Shown: piece after piece, positions 24,480 to 35,059 of the stretch
How the letters are laid out: the number at the start of each line of letters is the position of its first letter
Position numbering within the stretch: position 1 is the first letter of the stretch
From: Trogon surrucura
Taxonomy: Eukaryota > Chordata > Aves > Trogoniformes > Trogonidae
Direction of reading: 5' to 3'
Assembly (NCBI GenBank): GCA_020746105.1
Contig: CM036632.1
Span: forward strand, 7,610,001-7,674,000
DNA length: 64,000 nucleotides
The notes under the pieces: model-generated
Told to the model about the DNA's origin: nothing
Seen by the model: the letters and a program-made list of their open reading frames with translations, nothing else
Database searches by the model: none
Made by a program: the position numbers and the translations under genes

Positions 24480-25290
24480 CAGCCCGCGGCAGATGCCCCA
24501 AGCGCCCGGGCAGCACCGTCCTTCCCCTGGGGCACACACGGGGTGCCAGGGCTCCCACCCTGCAGCACTTCACGGGCCCCGACCCCCTCAGCAGCGTTCC
24601 CGGGCCTCTCCGGGGCCTGCCCCTCCCTCCAGTGACCCCGGCCTTCCTCAGCAGCAGCTGCGGCCCAACGTGCCAAAAGCAGCGCCCGGAGCTTTTGCGA
24701 GAGCCCCACAGACTCACTGTGGCCCCCCCGTCTCCAGGCAGCCGCCCCGCCCGGCCCCCCCCCCCCCCGCTCCCTCCCTCAGGAGCGGCACCGCCCCGCG
24801 CCTGCTCTCACGACAGGACGAGCCCGCCAAAACGCCTGACGGCCGCGGCCCCTCACGCCCCTTCCCGGGTACCTCCGGGCCGCCGCGGCTCGTGCTCTGC
24901 GCTGGCGAACGCCGCCGCCCTCCCCGCTGCCGGGCGCGCCTCGCGCTACGCCCTTTCTGGCGGGACGGCGGCGGCGCGAGCTGCCCGGGCCGCGCGCCGG
25001 GGACTCCCGAGGCGTCCGCGTGCTGCCGGGGGGCGCGGGTCACGTGCCCCCGCCGGGGCCGCGGGAACGGCCCCCGGGACGTGGCGGGCCCGGGCACCCG
25101 CGGAACGCCCCGATGGGAGCGACCCCAGCGCCGCCCGCTCCTTCCTGTGAGCCGGTGGGTGCGCCCCGCAGCGCCCCGTTCTCCCGCCGCCCCGCAGCGG
25201 GTACGGGCAGCTGCCACCAGAGGCGCAGCCCGGTGAGGGCGTCGTGCCACACTTCACCTCTTGCTCTCTCCCCTCACGGACAGGCCTAGG
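24480..25290. promoter_or_regulatory. Orphan CpG island between convergent genes
   Basis: About 800 bases of strongly GC- and CpG-rich DNA (e.g. CGCGCCGGGGACTCCCGAGG), with CACGTG at 25041-25046 inside GGGTCACGTGCCC and a C-run near 24757. TECPR1 ends 2.5 kb to the left and BHLHA15 ends ~0.9 kb to the right, both pointing inward, so neither starts here. Candidate + strand 5' splice sites follow at 25233 (CCCG|GTGAGG), 25307 (CACG|GTGAGA) and 25487 (GCA|GTAAGT), compatible with an unannotated transcript going right. Long open frames on both strands here are expected from the base composition and are not called as genes. Confidence 0.6.
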
Positions 25291-25299
25291 TTCGTGGTG

Positions 25300-26180
25300 C
25301 TGCACGGTGAGAACTGGCCAAAGTACCAGCGACACACTCGTACCTGAAGAGATACGAAGCAGAAGCGAAAGAAAGGGCCGTGGGGTTACTGGTTTCTCTC
25401 AATGTAATGAGACAACACACAAACACATCAAGGGCTTTCCCAAGAAGCAGCAGCTGTTGAATGAAGAAAGATACAGCATTCTTGCAGTAAGTCAAATCTT
25501 TCAGAAACCAGGTAGTAATTTCATTAGCACTCGAGCACTGATCACAACTATTTTAGTGTGAAAACAGTTGGGAAACTAAGAAAATCGCAGGTCAAGGCGG
25601 GATCCAAATAATTTCTACCTGGAGCAAGGCAACCACACGTACAAAATGTTATGTCATTCTACATCATTGATCACTATGGCAGAGAAAAATAACTCACATC
25701 CCTTGCCAGCCGGTCTGGGTACCCTTACCTTTTAGTCCCAATGAAACTGTCACACTAAGAGTTCTGCTGGAGCAAAACAAACAGCACATTACCAACGCCG
25801 CAGTGCAGCACAACCCTTCTGTGATGGATCCACCAAACCCTTCCTCAGCTCAGCTGCTGCTCCTCCTCGGAGAGCCCCACTTTGCAGGGAGAAGGACCAC
25901 GCACAGAAGAAAACACTCATCAATCCTACCAGCGCACAAGATGCCGGGTTCTACCTTCACAATCCACCCCACTGAGCATGAGCCGTCCTGCCAGCGTACC
26001 ACCTCGTGGTCAGGAAGAGTCATGCTGCGCTGGCTCCACTGGCAGCAGTTCCAACAGAGGGCACCTCCGCTTCTTCTTCAGGCATGAGATTATGAGAGGA
26101 AACGAGAGTGCCTTAGGGACATAAAACTTTTTACAAGATGGTGGGGAAAAAGAAAAAAAATCCCATTTTCCTTTTTTGAA
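25300..26180. other. Intergenic DNA right of the orphan CpG island
   Basis: Mixed composition. No repeat or protein-like frame recognised. It would be the body of any transcript initiated in the CpG island and lies antisense to read-through from BHLHA15. Confidence 0.5.
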
Positions 26181-26195
26181 GAGTTTCTGCTTCCA

Positions 26196-26201
26196 TTTAT
26201 T
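26196..26201 (-). terminator. BHLHA15: Candidate BHLHA15 polyadenylation signal
   Basis: TTTATT on the + strand is AATAAA on the - strand, about 0.88 kb past the BHLHA15 stop. It is the first canonical AATAAA I find downstream. An ATTAAA nearer the stop (around 26886) could give a shorter form. The 3' UTR would span about 26180-27075. Confidence 0.4.
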
Positions 26202-27075
26202 GTATTTTATACCAGAATCTAGCACTAACCCAGAAAGAATCCTGATCACATGACAGGCTTCATTAGCAAATAATTTGTAATTGGACAGATCATTGTCTAA
26301 TGACTACACTAAAGCATTTTTATAATAGTTTTGGCAAAAATAAGTCATTTGCCCCTTATTTGTATTACAATGGCACCCAGAGACTCACTGAAGAAAACTC
26401 CATGCTCTGGAAACATAGGTCAGAAAATGTCCTTGCTCTAGAGAGCTCACAATCTAAAAAAGCTTTGTAGATGTTTACATTAAAAAGCACTGTAAGTTTC
26501 TATGCTTTGCAAGGTTCAAAATTATCAGAGCAGATCCAAAACACTCAAATATTTGGATTTGGTGGCCACTTTCCCACATGTACCACTTCACTCATAAAGT
26601 TAGTCACATGTCACCAACTTTCCTCCAGATGTCACCTATTTCCTCCATAGAGGGACAGGTAAGAACAAAGTCACCGAAAGGCAGGTCTCTCAACAAGCTC
26701 TAGTGAACTCGGGTACAGGCCTTAAATGCTCAACTTACAACTCTTCTAGGGAGGGTAATTTTCAGAAGTTGCTAATCTTAACTTTCAAGACAACTACAGT
26801 GCTACAGGACAGGTTTCCAGACCCTGATGCACCAGACAAATATATCCATTAAACTCTGAGAAGTTCTTATAATTTAAGTAAATTTTTAATGTGCCATACA
26901 AGTTTACTGCCATGAGAGTTACTTGTTTGTCTTTTTAAGAAAAAATAAGGGATAGCTGGAGGGAAGAATAATCTCTTAAACCCTTTATGTACTGACATTG
27001 TATTATCATGCAAGAGGGAAAAATGATGGTAGAAGCTTAAAACTGTTTGATTCATAGCTTCAGTAAAAACACAAT

Positions 27076-27576
27076 CTATGTGGAATATTTTTGTAGATGT
27101 TCCTCATGATCATCATCCCCATGCTGCTGTTGATAATGCTGGTACAATTTGGACCCCCAGGCTCCCCCCATCCCTTCTGCTGCTGGAAAGTGTCCGTTGG
27201 ACATATTGAGTATAATGGAGGTCAAGGATTTAATGTAATTTTTGGCCAGTGTGAGAGTCTCTATTTTGGAAAGTTTATTCTCAGCTCTCACATGAGGGAT
27301 CACCTCCCGCAAAGCCTGGAATGCGTTGTTGAGCTTGTGCATTCTCTGTCTCTCCCTCTCGTTGCTTTCCAGTCTCCTCAAATGCCTGTCCTTACTGCTC
27401 CAAGGATGCTTGGCTCTGGCTGTGGTGATCTTGCTGCTCTCCTTGTTTCCTCCATTCCTCCTTTCTTTGTGTCGCAAACATTTCACCAGTTCTTTTTTCC
27501 TGGTCGCCGACTCCTCAGAAAATGCTTCTTTGTCAACAGCATGCCTTTGCTTCTTTCCTTTGGTTTTAGTCTTCAT
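27076..27576 (-). CDS. BHLHA15: BHLHA15 (MIST1), class A basic helix-loop-helix transcription factor
   Basis: A single coding exon of 166 codons. The bHLH spans about residues 68-121: a basic region with [11 protein letters not shown] (residues 70-80, including the E-box-reading Glu), helix 1 [14 protein letters not shown], a loop, and helix 2 [18 protein letters not shown]. This is nearly identical to mammalian MIST1, which has DKKLS where this reads ENKLS. The N-terminus is basic ([10 protein letters not shown]), and the C-terminus is His/Asp/Gln-rich and short; human MIST1 is 189 residues. The start is fixed by an in-frame TAA 24 bases upstream and an A at -3. The protein binds E-boxes as a homodimer and drives secretory-cell architecture in acinar, chief and plasma cells. 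It lies tail-to-tail with TECPR1 and downstream of LMTK2, the conserved order. Confidence 0.97.
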   Translation of the reverse strand: MKTKTKGKKQRHAVDKEAFSEESATRKKELVKCLRHKERRNGGNKESSKITTARAKHPWSSKDRHLRRLESNERERQRMHKLNNAFQALREVIPHVRAENKLSKIETLTLAKNYIKSLTSIILNMSNGHFPAAEGMGGAWGSKLYQHYQQQHGDDDHEEHLQKYST

Positions 27577-27612
27577 GTTTTGGTAGATGTTCTGGTATTA
27601 AGCATCAATGTG
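27577..27612 (-). other. BHLHA15: Predicted BHLHA15 5' UTR part of exon 2 with splice acceptor
   Basis: On the - strand GTTTTCACAG ends at 27613, followed by the 36-base leader and the ATG. Mammalian MIST1 genes have a non-coding first exon, so this acceptor fits. The polypyrimidine tract is weak, so the exact border is uncertain. Confidence 0.45.
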
Positions 27613-29790
27613 CTGTGAAAACATGACACCAACATGATACCAATCTCTTTAGCTGTTGCACAGTTCCTTTCTGAACGAATTACTTGATGCAGGTTTGATA
27701 TGTTTGTTTGCTTTTTCACTACTGGGAAATCTTAACTGGCTTTCAATTTATACGTTGTGAATGTTATTAGTCAAGATGGCCTGTTGTCCTGGGTTTAGCA
27801 GATGAACACAGGAGAAAAATCTTTTGTTTTTAGAGAACAACAGATTCTCCTTCAACTGGAAGGAAGAGGTTACAGAGGGAGCAGAGGCCAAGGGAATGGA
27901 ACGATTGAAACAAAGATGCAGTGGGTCATCTACTGCTGTCCTCACATATGAAAAATAGACACTTGCCTACTAAGTAGACCTCAAACTGAAGACACTTTTC
28001 TTCTTTCACTGTATGTAAGCAAAAACAGCCTCCAAGTTGATTCAGTCTTACTATGGGAAAAGCGAGCCAAAACTAAAAAAAAAACCATCAGGAGCACCAA
28101 GATCAGTAAGGTTTGGTAACACATTGCCTCTGGTTTTTTTGATCTCGCATGCTTCTGTTTTCTCTCAGCTCTAGCTACCACAAGTTACAAGAAAACCACA
28201 GACCGCCTCATCGTACACATGCAGGCTTCAGGCTTATTTGTGGGGTATTAGACACAACCCTCAAGCTTGTAAAGAAATTTCTCTTTGAACTCCTGGTAAT
28301 TGCTATTTGTAGGAATGGGTTTCCACTGTATTTATGAGCAGTCCACTAGAGGGAAACATGAAGTGCTAACTCATATAGAAGCTCAGAAAACTAGCCAGCA
28401 ACACATTTTCTCCCTCACACACACACACACAGAAGCACTTCCTTCTTTCAACAACAATCAAATAATGGTGTGGATTAATTGCAGTTTCTGTTTCAGTTCA
28501 GTCAGCAGCAGAATAGTATTTATTCCCCACTTTATCCAAAATGGCACAGCAATGTTCCTTCCTCACATGGTAGCAAGGCAGACGACAGCACTGAAATTGT
28601 ACCCTCCCTCAGCCCATATTCTGTGCCAACACTGCAGCTGAAGGCAGCAGCCTCCCAGCAGCCCTGCCTCTAACACCAATGACTGATGATACTGAAGACT
28701 ATTTTCAAAGTGTTGCCTTCTGATCTCTTCCAGTTCATGTTATCGTAGAAAGGTTCAGTCTTAAAACCAGAGATTATTACGATGATGCTATTCTGTAGGA
28801 GTAGTTAGTCAGTGAGCCAATAAAAAACCCCAAACTAGCCACAGGTGCTTGACTGTCCCAATATAGGACAGTGAACCTTAGCTGGAGCAGGTGGTCAGCA
28901 GTCCCCGGGTGTGCTGCAGCAAGTATCACTTCCTCTCTTGCTTCTTCAGTCATCTTCAGCTGCTCAGCATTCACAGTAACCCAGTTCTCTGTCTGTGGGG
29001 GCATCCTGGCCATCCCTGGGTTCCTTACTACCAGGGAGGCAACTTTGCCAGAAAGGACAGGAATTCACAAATCAGTTTTTGTTGGGGAAGCACTCAGGTG
29101 ATGAATGCTGAGAGAAAGACAGCACCAAATAGCTGGTGTTGTGGGAGTCTAAAAGAAACGCTAGAGATACACAGGGTATCTTAAGTGGGGGAAAAAAAGG
29201 ACTAAAGCCAAACACCGGGTCTGTTCTGGATTCTTGGTCTAACTCACTTGGCAGAAAAAGCGTAACTGCAGGTCAGAGAAGTGAAGGCAGGCACAAAGGA
29301 GACCAGTCAACTTCCCCCCTCGAGCGCAAAACGCACTGTTAGGGAGAGCAGAGAAACGAGCAGCTGCTGTTCGAAAGCAAAACAGAACTTGGTGAAGAGG
29401 AGGTTCATGGAGGCAGCCAGCAGAGAAAGCTGGAAGAAAACCCAAGAGAAAGCTTCACACTGCGGGAACAAAGCAGTCTTTAAAACTGCAGGCTGGGAGA
29501 AAGAAAAGGGATGGCATGGGCTGAGAGGGTGCTTACTTGGCCAAGGTTTGCTTTCAGCCTGCTGCTGCACACTGCTGTAACCCTGAGAAACTGCCTCGTG
29601 GAGCCAGAGCTCGCTGCCGGGACACCCTGGGCGATGGCGTGGGGTGCGCAAAGAGGAAACAGATGGAGAGAGGATCAGGAGCAACAGCCTCCGGTGGTCA
29701 AGAGAAACCAAAGAGAGAGCCGCCAGATACCAGCACATTTTCCGCCCTCCGCACCCATCCATCAGGGCTGGCATCCCTCCTCAGACTTAC
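27613..29790 (-). other. BHLHA15: Predicted BHLHA15 intron 1
   Basis: Bounded by the strong - strand donor GCAGCG|GTAAGT at 29791/29790 and the acceptor at 27613. It holds a (CA)8 tract, a 15-base copy of the 9.1-kb element's terminus at 27785-27799, and one protein-like - strand frame at 28777-29013. Otherwise I see unique sequence. Confidence 0.45.
28416..28431. repeat. (CA)8 microsatellite
   Basis: Eight uninterrupted CA units. Short, but a possible polymorphic marker. Confidence 0.9.
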
Positions 29791-30320
29791 CGCTGCCACC
29801 AGCTGGGGAGAAGGCACCCGGGGCCCGCAGGGTGACATAGCGGAGACCCGTGGGAAGCGGGGAGCAGCAGGAGGGGGCTGTGGCTCTGCCCGGCCCCTGG
29901 GCTCTGCCGGGCTCTCCACAGGAGCCTGTGCGGGCACCGCGGCCCGCTGCACGCCGAGGCCAGCCCCGGGCACGCAGCCGGGGACGCGGTGACCGGAGGC
30001 CCCGGCAGGTGCCGGTGCCGCGGCGACACGTCGCTTTAGCGGGGCGGGGGGGGCGGGCCCGGCCCGGGGCGGCGCTCCCCGCCTCAGCGGCGGCTCTTGT
30101 GTCGGGAAGGGGCGGCCCAAGAGCGGGCGAAGGAGGGGAGAAAGACCGCCCGAGCCCCGTCCTACCAGGGCTGTGCGAGTTCTGGCAGCGCCCGTGTGGG
30201 CCAGAACCGCGGGCAAAGCGCCTCCACCGCCGGCGGGAAGGCTGCTCACCGCAGGGCCTGCGAGGGCTCCAGCTCTCGGAGGGCAGGTTCTGTAGGAGCC
30301 GTCCAGCTCAGCGCCCTGGG
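29791..30320 (-). promoter_or_regulatory. BHLHA15: CpG island: predicted BHLHA15 promoter and non-coding exon 1
   Basis: A GC/CpG-rich block with GC boxes (GGGGCGGGGGGGGCGGGC, 30040-30057). A - strand exon could end at the consensus donor at 29791. The island lies just upstream of BHLHA15 on its strand and ~0.75 kb past the LMTK2 3' end, so BHLHA15 is the natural owner. A CAGCTG E-box at 29800-29805, the class MIST1 itself binds, lies next to the donor. The transcription start is not visible and is inferred to be near 29.95-30.02 kb. A second, divergent + strand start cannot be excluded. Confidence 0.6.
30025..30032 (-). promoter_or_regulatory. ACGT-core site of XBP1/ATF6 type
   Basis: GACACGTC on the + strand reads GACGTGTC on the - strand, matching the GACGTG(G/T)C pattern bound by spliced XBP1. 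It lies in the CpG island beside the GC boxes. XBP1 is known to induce MIST1 in mammals, so the site is plausible, but an 8-base match alone is weak evidence. Confidence 0.35.
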
Positions 30321-31061
30321 ATCCTCCACATCTGTTCTCAGTAATGGCCACTGCCTTGGTCAGATTTCAGCCCGGTAGTTATATTTTACCTACTGATGTG
30401 AAGTCATCTGGATAGCACTTTCTCACTCCCAGGGCTCCGCAGTCGCCAGGACCAGAACAGGTGGGACAAAACGCGGGGACTTCCCCAAGAGCCAACCTCC
30501 CACAGCCTGGCCGGGAAAAGCCAGCGCCCCCCTGCCCCACGGAGTGCCGGGGCTGAAGAACAGTCTCTGTCTCACGTGAAGGAAGCTCCCGACACGACAC
30601 GCACAAGTACTACGTGAACCCGGCGATCTCAGATCCATTTGGCACGTGCACGTAGTTGAAAACAAAGCAAGAAAATCATCTTCTAGAAATAATTTCAATG
30701 AATACTGAGAAAACATGTCATTAATCTCTTTTCTGCAGAGTACTTACAAATTTTGAAATCTCCATTCTTCCTACAGATGCTTAATTCTAGGATTAAAAGC
30801 AATATTCAGTTTTCAGAACAACACTGTCAAGTATTGCCTCTCTACCGACTGCGTTTCCTCAAGTTCACACAAGGGTGGTATTAGAAAAAAATTAAAGGTG
30901 ACTACACTCTATACTGTAGACTCATCGCTGGGAGCGCAGCTTTGAGCTTTTTGGTAATTTCTCAACCTCTGGATACTAACAAATATACCTTAGAGCGGAA
31001 CTACACTGTGGACCTGATCCATTGCTGGCATCTGTTTAAGAATGAACAAACAGACAAAGAG
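30321..31061. other. Short intergenic gap between LMTK2 3' end and BHLHA15 promoter
   Basis: About 0.74 kb. Apart from the two CACGTG boxes I see no repeat or coding frame. Confidence 0.5.
30573..30648. promoter_or_regulatory. Pair of CACGTG E-boxes
   Basis: CACGTG occurs at 30573-30578 within TCACGTGA, and again at 30643-30648 within GCACGTGC. They lie upstream of the BHLHA15 CpG island and downstream of the LMTK2 3' end. USF, MYC or MiT/TFE factors bind such sites. Function here is inferred only. Confidence 0.3.
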
Positions 31062-34000
31062 ATTATAAATATATAACTGTATTTTATTTTTAATATTAAA
31101 TATTTTTAAATTACAAGCAGTTTCTTGAATCACACTATGCATGATAATCAATATACAGTAGAAATTACAATTTAAAAATGTACACAATTTAAAGACATTT
31201 TGACCTGAAATTTCATTAACTATGATATATTGCCATAAACCTCATACCTGTATTAAATTACAATAGGAAAACCTCATACCTATCATTTTGTTACATAGTT
31301 TCTCATTTACAAATAGAATTAAACATTATATATACACACACACCAGTACCATTTATCATTTAAGTTACACCTACATCTGTGCAAGTTCAAACAATTTCAT
31401 AAACAAAACTAATGGTAAGTCATATTCAAGTTTCAGAAAAAACAGGCTGCTGGTATTACAAATACTTATTTTCAATAAGTTTATATGATGTTTGACTCTC
31501 CTCTAGATTTTTTCCAGTGTTGTACCAAAACCATTAACATACAAGGATATTTCTGTATGACTTAAAGCTGAAGTAATTTTGTACACTCCATTCTTATTTA
31601 AGGCTATTTCTTATAAGGCTAATATACTTGGATTCCACTTTTCACCAACTCCAACAAAAATAGCCATGTCACTAACACCTGACAACGCTGATATTTTAGT
31701 ATAGTGCTTAATCATAAGGAAAAAAAAAAAAAAAAATCTTTCTACCAACCAGCCTCCTCATGAAAAAGATTTGAGTACTACGTAAAAATCTGCTAAAAAT
31801 ACTGATAAAAAGAATGAGGCTTAAATGGCTTTCATTAGTGCATCAACGAGGATATGAAAAAATGTTTAATCTGTTCATTTTCATGAAAACAAGTTTCCAT
31901 AAATGCAAAGATACACGCAACGTACCTGCAGTTTGGGGATTTGGGAGAGTACAGGTGTTCCCATTAAAACTGGACACTCTTCTCGCTGTTGGCCTCTCAC
32001 TACAGATCCTCATTTTTAAATAAACCTCCACAGGTGGGAAAAATCAGATCTTTTAAATAACTTTAGTAGTCAAATTGAGACAATGCCTCCAATATTCACA
32101 TAATCAAGGTATTCTACTAGAGAAGGAATTAAAATGTAACCAGTCCTCATAATAAACCATTGAAAATAGATACATGTACTTCTAAAACGGAAACCATGCT
32201 TAAGTAGCTAGTGCAAGAAATTACCTAGAATTTAATGAACGACTTGTAACAAATCCCCTTGTTATAACATAACATGTTGGAATTACAGATTTGTCTTCAT
32301 TGTGCCACTGACCTGCTAGGCAGATATCTAAATATTGCTAGTAGTTGATCAGATTTTTTACTATAAATTTTCAAAAAAAAGACCTTTTGTATTATTGCAA
32401 TCCAGCCTATTGGATTACTGAAATTAAAATTCATGTTTAAGTAAGGTGAATCAACTTTAAATATTCCTTTCTCTTCATTGTACAGCTATAAAGCGCATTA
32501 CCTTGCTTAATATCATACACACCTCAGCCTGTTTTGGAAAAAAATGCCTCTTTGGCAATTCATTAGCAACGAGTCCATGTGGACAAAGGAGTAAACTTTC
32601 AACGCCTATGTAAGATTTTCTTTAAACCCGGTTAAAGAATAAAAATCTCAGATTTCCATCAAACAACAGAAATTCCTGATGTGCAAGACAAACATCTGAT
32701 TTTCAAGAATTAGAAGAAACAAAATGCACAACCAAATTATAAGATTCTGGACTATAAAGTTTTATTTAACCTCGGGCTATATTTTAAATCAAATTATTCA
32801 AAATTAAGGCTGAACTCCCGGTCTGACAGATTTTTCACCTTGCAAGGCAGATAAGCCCAAGCATTCTTTGCAGACCATTACGGAGTTTCATTCGCACGAT
32901 GCTGGGAATTACAGAAGACAGATGAGATACTTTAAATGTAGCTGTATCAAGGAATTTCATGTTGGAATTAGGGAATTTCTAAGCTATAATTTGTGCACAA
33001 AGTCTATTGCCTATATTTTAAAATACCGAGAACAGCGCACAGCTTCCTTAAACCATCTACTGTATATACTGTAAGCCTGTATTAAGAACTACTTGGCTTT
33101 GCCTCTTAAGCCATGTTTTCGGGAAAATTCATGATAAAATTCAGTTCCTTACTTCATACCAAAAGAACAGTTGTGACTAACTCTGAACCTGAGTGTCTCT
33201 TCAGAAAAAAGTTCTCTCAACAACACATTGGCAACTTTAAATAGCATTATAATTAAACCATTCCCTTTTGATCAGTATGGAAACCATTCTGGTTAAGGGC
33301 TAAATAATTCTGGCAAAAAAGCAATTAACATATTCCTGTCATTTGAAAACATACTTAAAAATCAAAATCCATACAGAGGTATACAAAAACAAACTTTACA
33401 CATCTGAAAATATCTAGTCCTCCCATACTTCAAATGATGAAAATTCTCTGGTGACTGGATGAGAACACAGAGCACTTGGACCACCACTATACCGAAGCCC
33501 TGCCAAAAGAGCCACTAAAATACAAAGTGCTTAGTATTTTAGTACTTTTATATTTTAGGACACTAAAATACCAAGCCAGATAAACTGTTCCTATCAGTGT
33601 TTCCTACAGATCCACAGCTGCGTAAGGCATTCCAAGAGGTCAGGGATTTGTTTCTCAACTGAACTCACTTGGGAGTAATAATTAAGGAATTTTGTTTTTT
33701 TCTAAGCAGTTTAATCTAGCTAAACGCATGGCAGACAATGAATGTTAATAAAATCCACATTGTATTCCCTTCCCTACACACAGCTTCAGAGCAAACTCTA
33801 CCACGGTGCGTATTTTGGTCAACATGCATTTTAAGACGGACCATGGAGCCTCACAGACATCTTAAAATAGGTCTGGCCTTATAAAGGGGTGGAAAACTGG
33901 GCATTAACCACGAACCTAATTCTTAACTGTCACAACACCACTGAGAGGTAGATTCACCACAGGCCTCTGAATGGCAGCCCCGGTCTGCAGTCAGCAGGAG

Positions 34001-35059
34001 AGTGAGCTTCAAAATCCACAGAATGTACAACTGAAGGGCCAAGTGTGCCCGAATCCAGTCTACTGAAATTAGCCTTTTGACAAGACTCAAATCCTGCAGT
34101 TCTGTACACCCAATTTTTCCTCTTCTCTCTCCAAGGCAGAAATTGTAGTAAAAACTGGAAGGCCCTTAATTATGATATAGACAGATGCTATTACAGTTTA
34201 AACAGTCAGTAGGATCATATTCAGGAATTAAGAGACATTGTCTCTCTCAACTAAAAATTTCAGAGCATATCGTATATTCTTTTCCAGTTTCCTATAAAAC
34301 ATGAACGCTAACAATCAATCTACAATCTTTATCATTTAGAAATGGTACTGAATATAAGATTTCAGCAAGTCTAACATAACACTCAGAAGTTATGTACGTT
34401 TTACAAGTACCGTGCATAGCAAAGGCTACAAAAAGGACAAATTAAATTGGACAACCGGGCCAATTCAACTTGTCTTATTTTCCTCAAAAGATTTAAGATT
34501 CTGATTCTGTACATCAGGAATAAAGGAAGAATAATCCATAGTGCAATTGTAATAAGCAAAGTAATATGTAGTGACATTTTTTCGAATAAATATGGCTCAC
34601 TACTGATCAACTATCGTTCATACAGTTTCAGCAACACAACCACCTGTTGCACAGGACAGTTATACACAATTCTACAACAGGTGTATGTTCAAAGAGATAA
34701 CGAACTACATGGAAAAATATAAAAAGAATATTATACAATCTCATACATAAACCAGGCTGTAGTGTAATTGCTTTGCTAGTTTCTTAAGTTATCTGAAAAA
34801 TACTTCAAGTACTTGAAACCAGCGGCAGAATCATCTTTCAAGGAAAAGCAGAATTGCACTGATTTAAAAATACATTACAAAGTTAAATACACATTCAAAT
34901 TAATGTCCTGATTTAACATTGCTTTCAGTGTTTACTTTCATTTCTTAGTACTTCTTGATTACCTGTGTTACTCCAGGAGGATCCAGAGTTTAGATAAAGA
35001 AGTGTCAGACACAAAGTCTGAATGTTTTATGTATGTAGTCCAAGGAAGTGTTAATTCTT
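31062..35059 (-). other. LMTK2: LMTK2 3' UTR
   Basis: AT-rich, non-coding sequence in the terminal LMTK2 exon after the TAA at 35060-35062. It has no protein-like frames. It contains a long A-run on the + strand around 31722-31737 (U-run in the mRNA). No transposable element recognised, consistent with selection on the UTR. The end is inferred from the polyadenylation signal. Confidence 0.6.
31083..31088 (-). terminator. LMTK2: Predicted LMTK2 polyadenylation signal
   Basis: TTTATT on the + strand is AATAAA on the - strand, with AT-rich sequence beyond. It gives a 3' UTR of about 4 kb, close to the length I recall for the mammalian gene. An alternative AATAAA lies at 32761-32766. Confidence 0.5.

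Noticed and set aside
24452..25250. Long open frames (up to ~247 codons) on both strands of the CpG island
   Set aside because: They overlap on both strands and in several frames, are dominated by Arg/Ala/Pro/Gly from GC-rich codons, and show no recognisable domain. Stop codons are simply rare in such DNA.
27097..27618. 173-codon + strand frame opposite BHLHA15
   Set aside because: It is the antisense shadow of a strongly conserved bHLH coding sequence. It is hydrophobic Leu/Ser-rich, as expected from the reverse complement.
29537..30351. Open frames of 150-217 codons around the BHLHA15 CpG island
   Set aside because: Same composition effect. No domain or homologue recognised, and the region is better explained as promoter plus non-coding exon.
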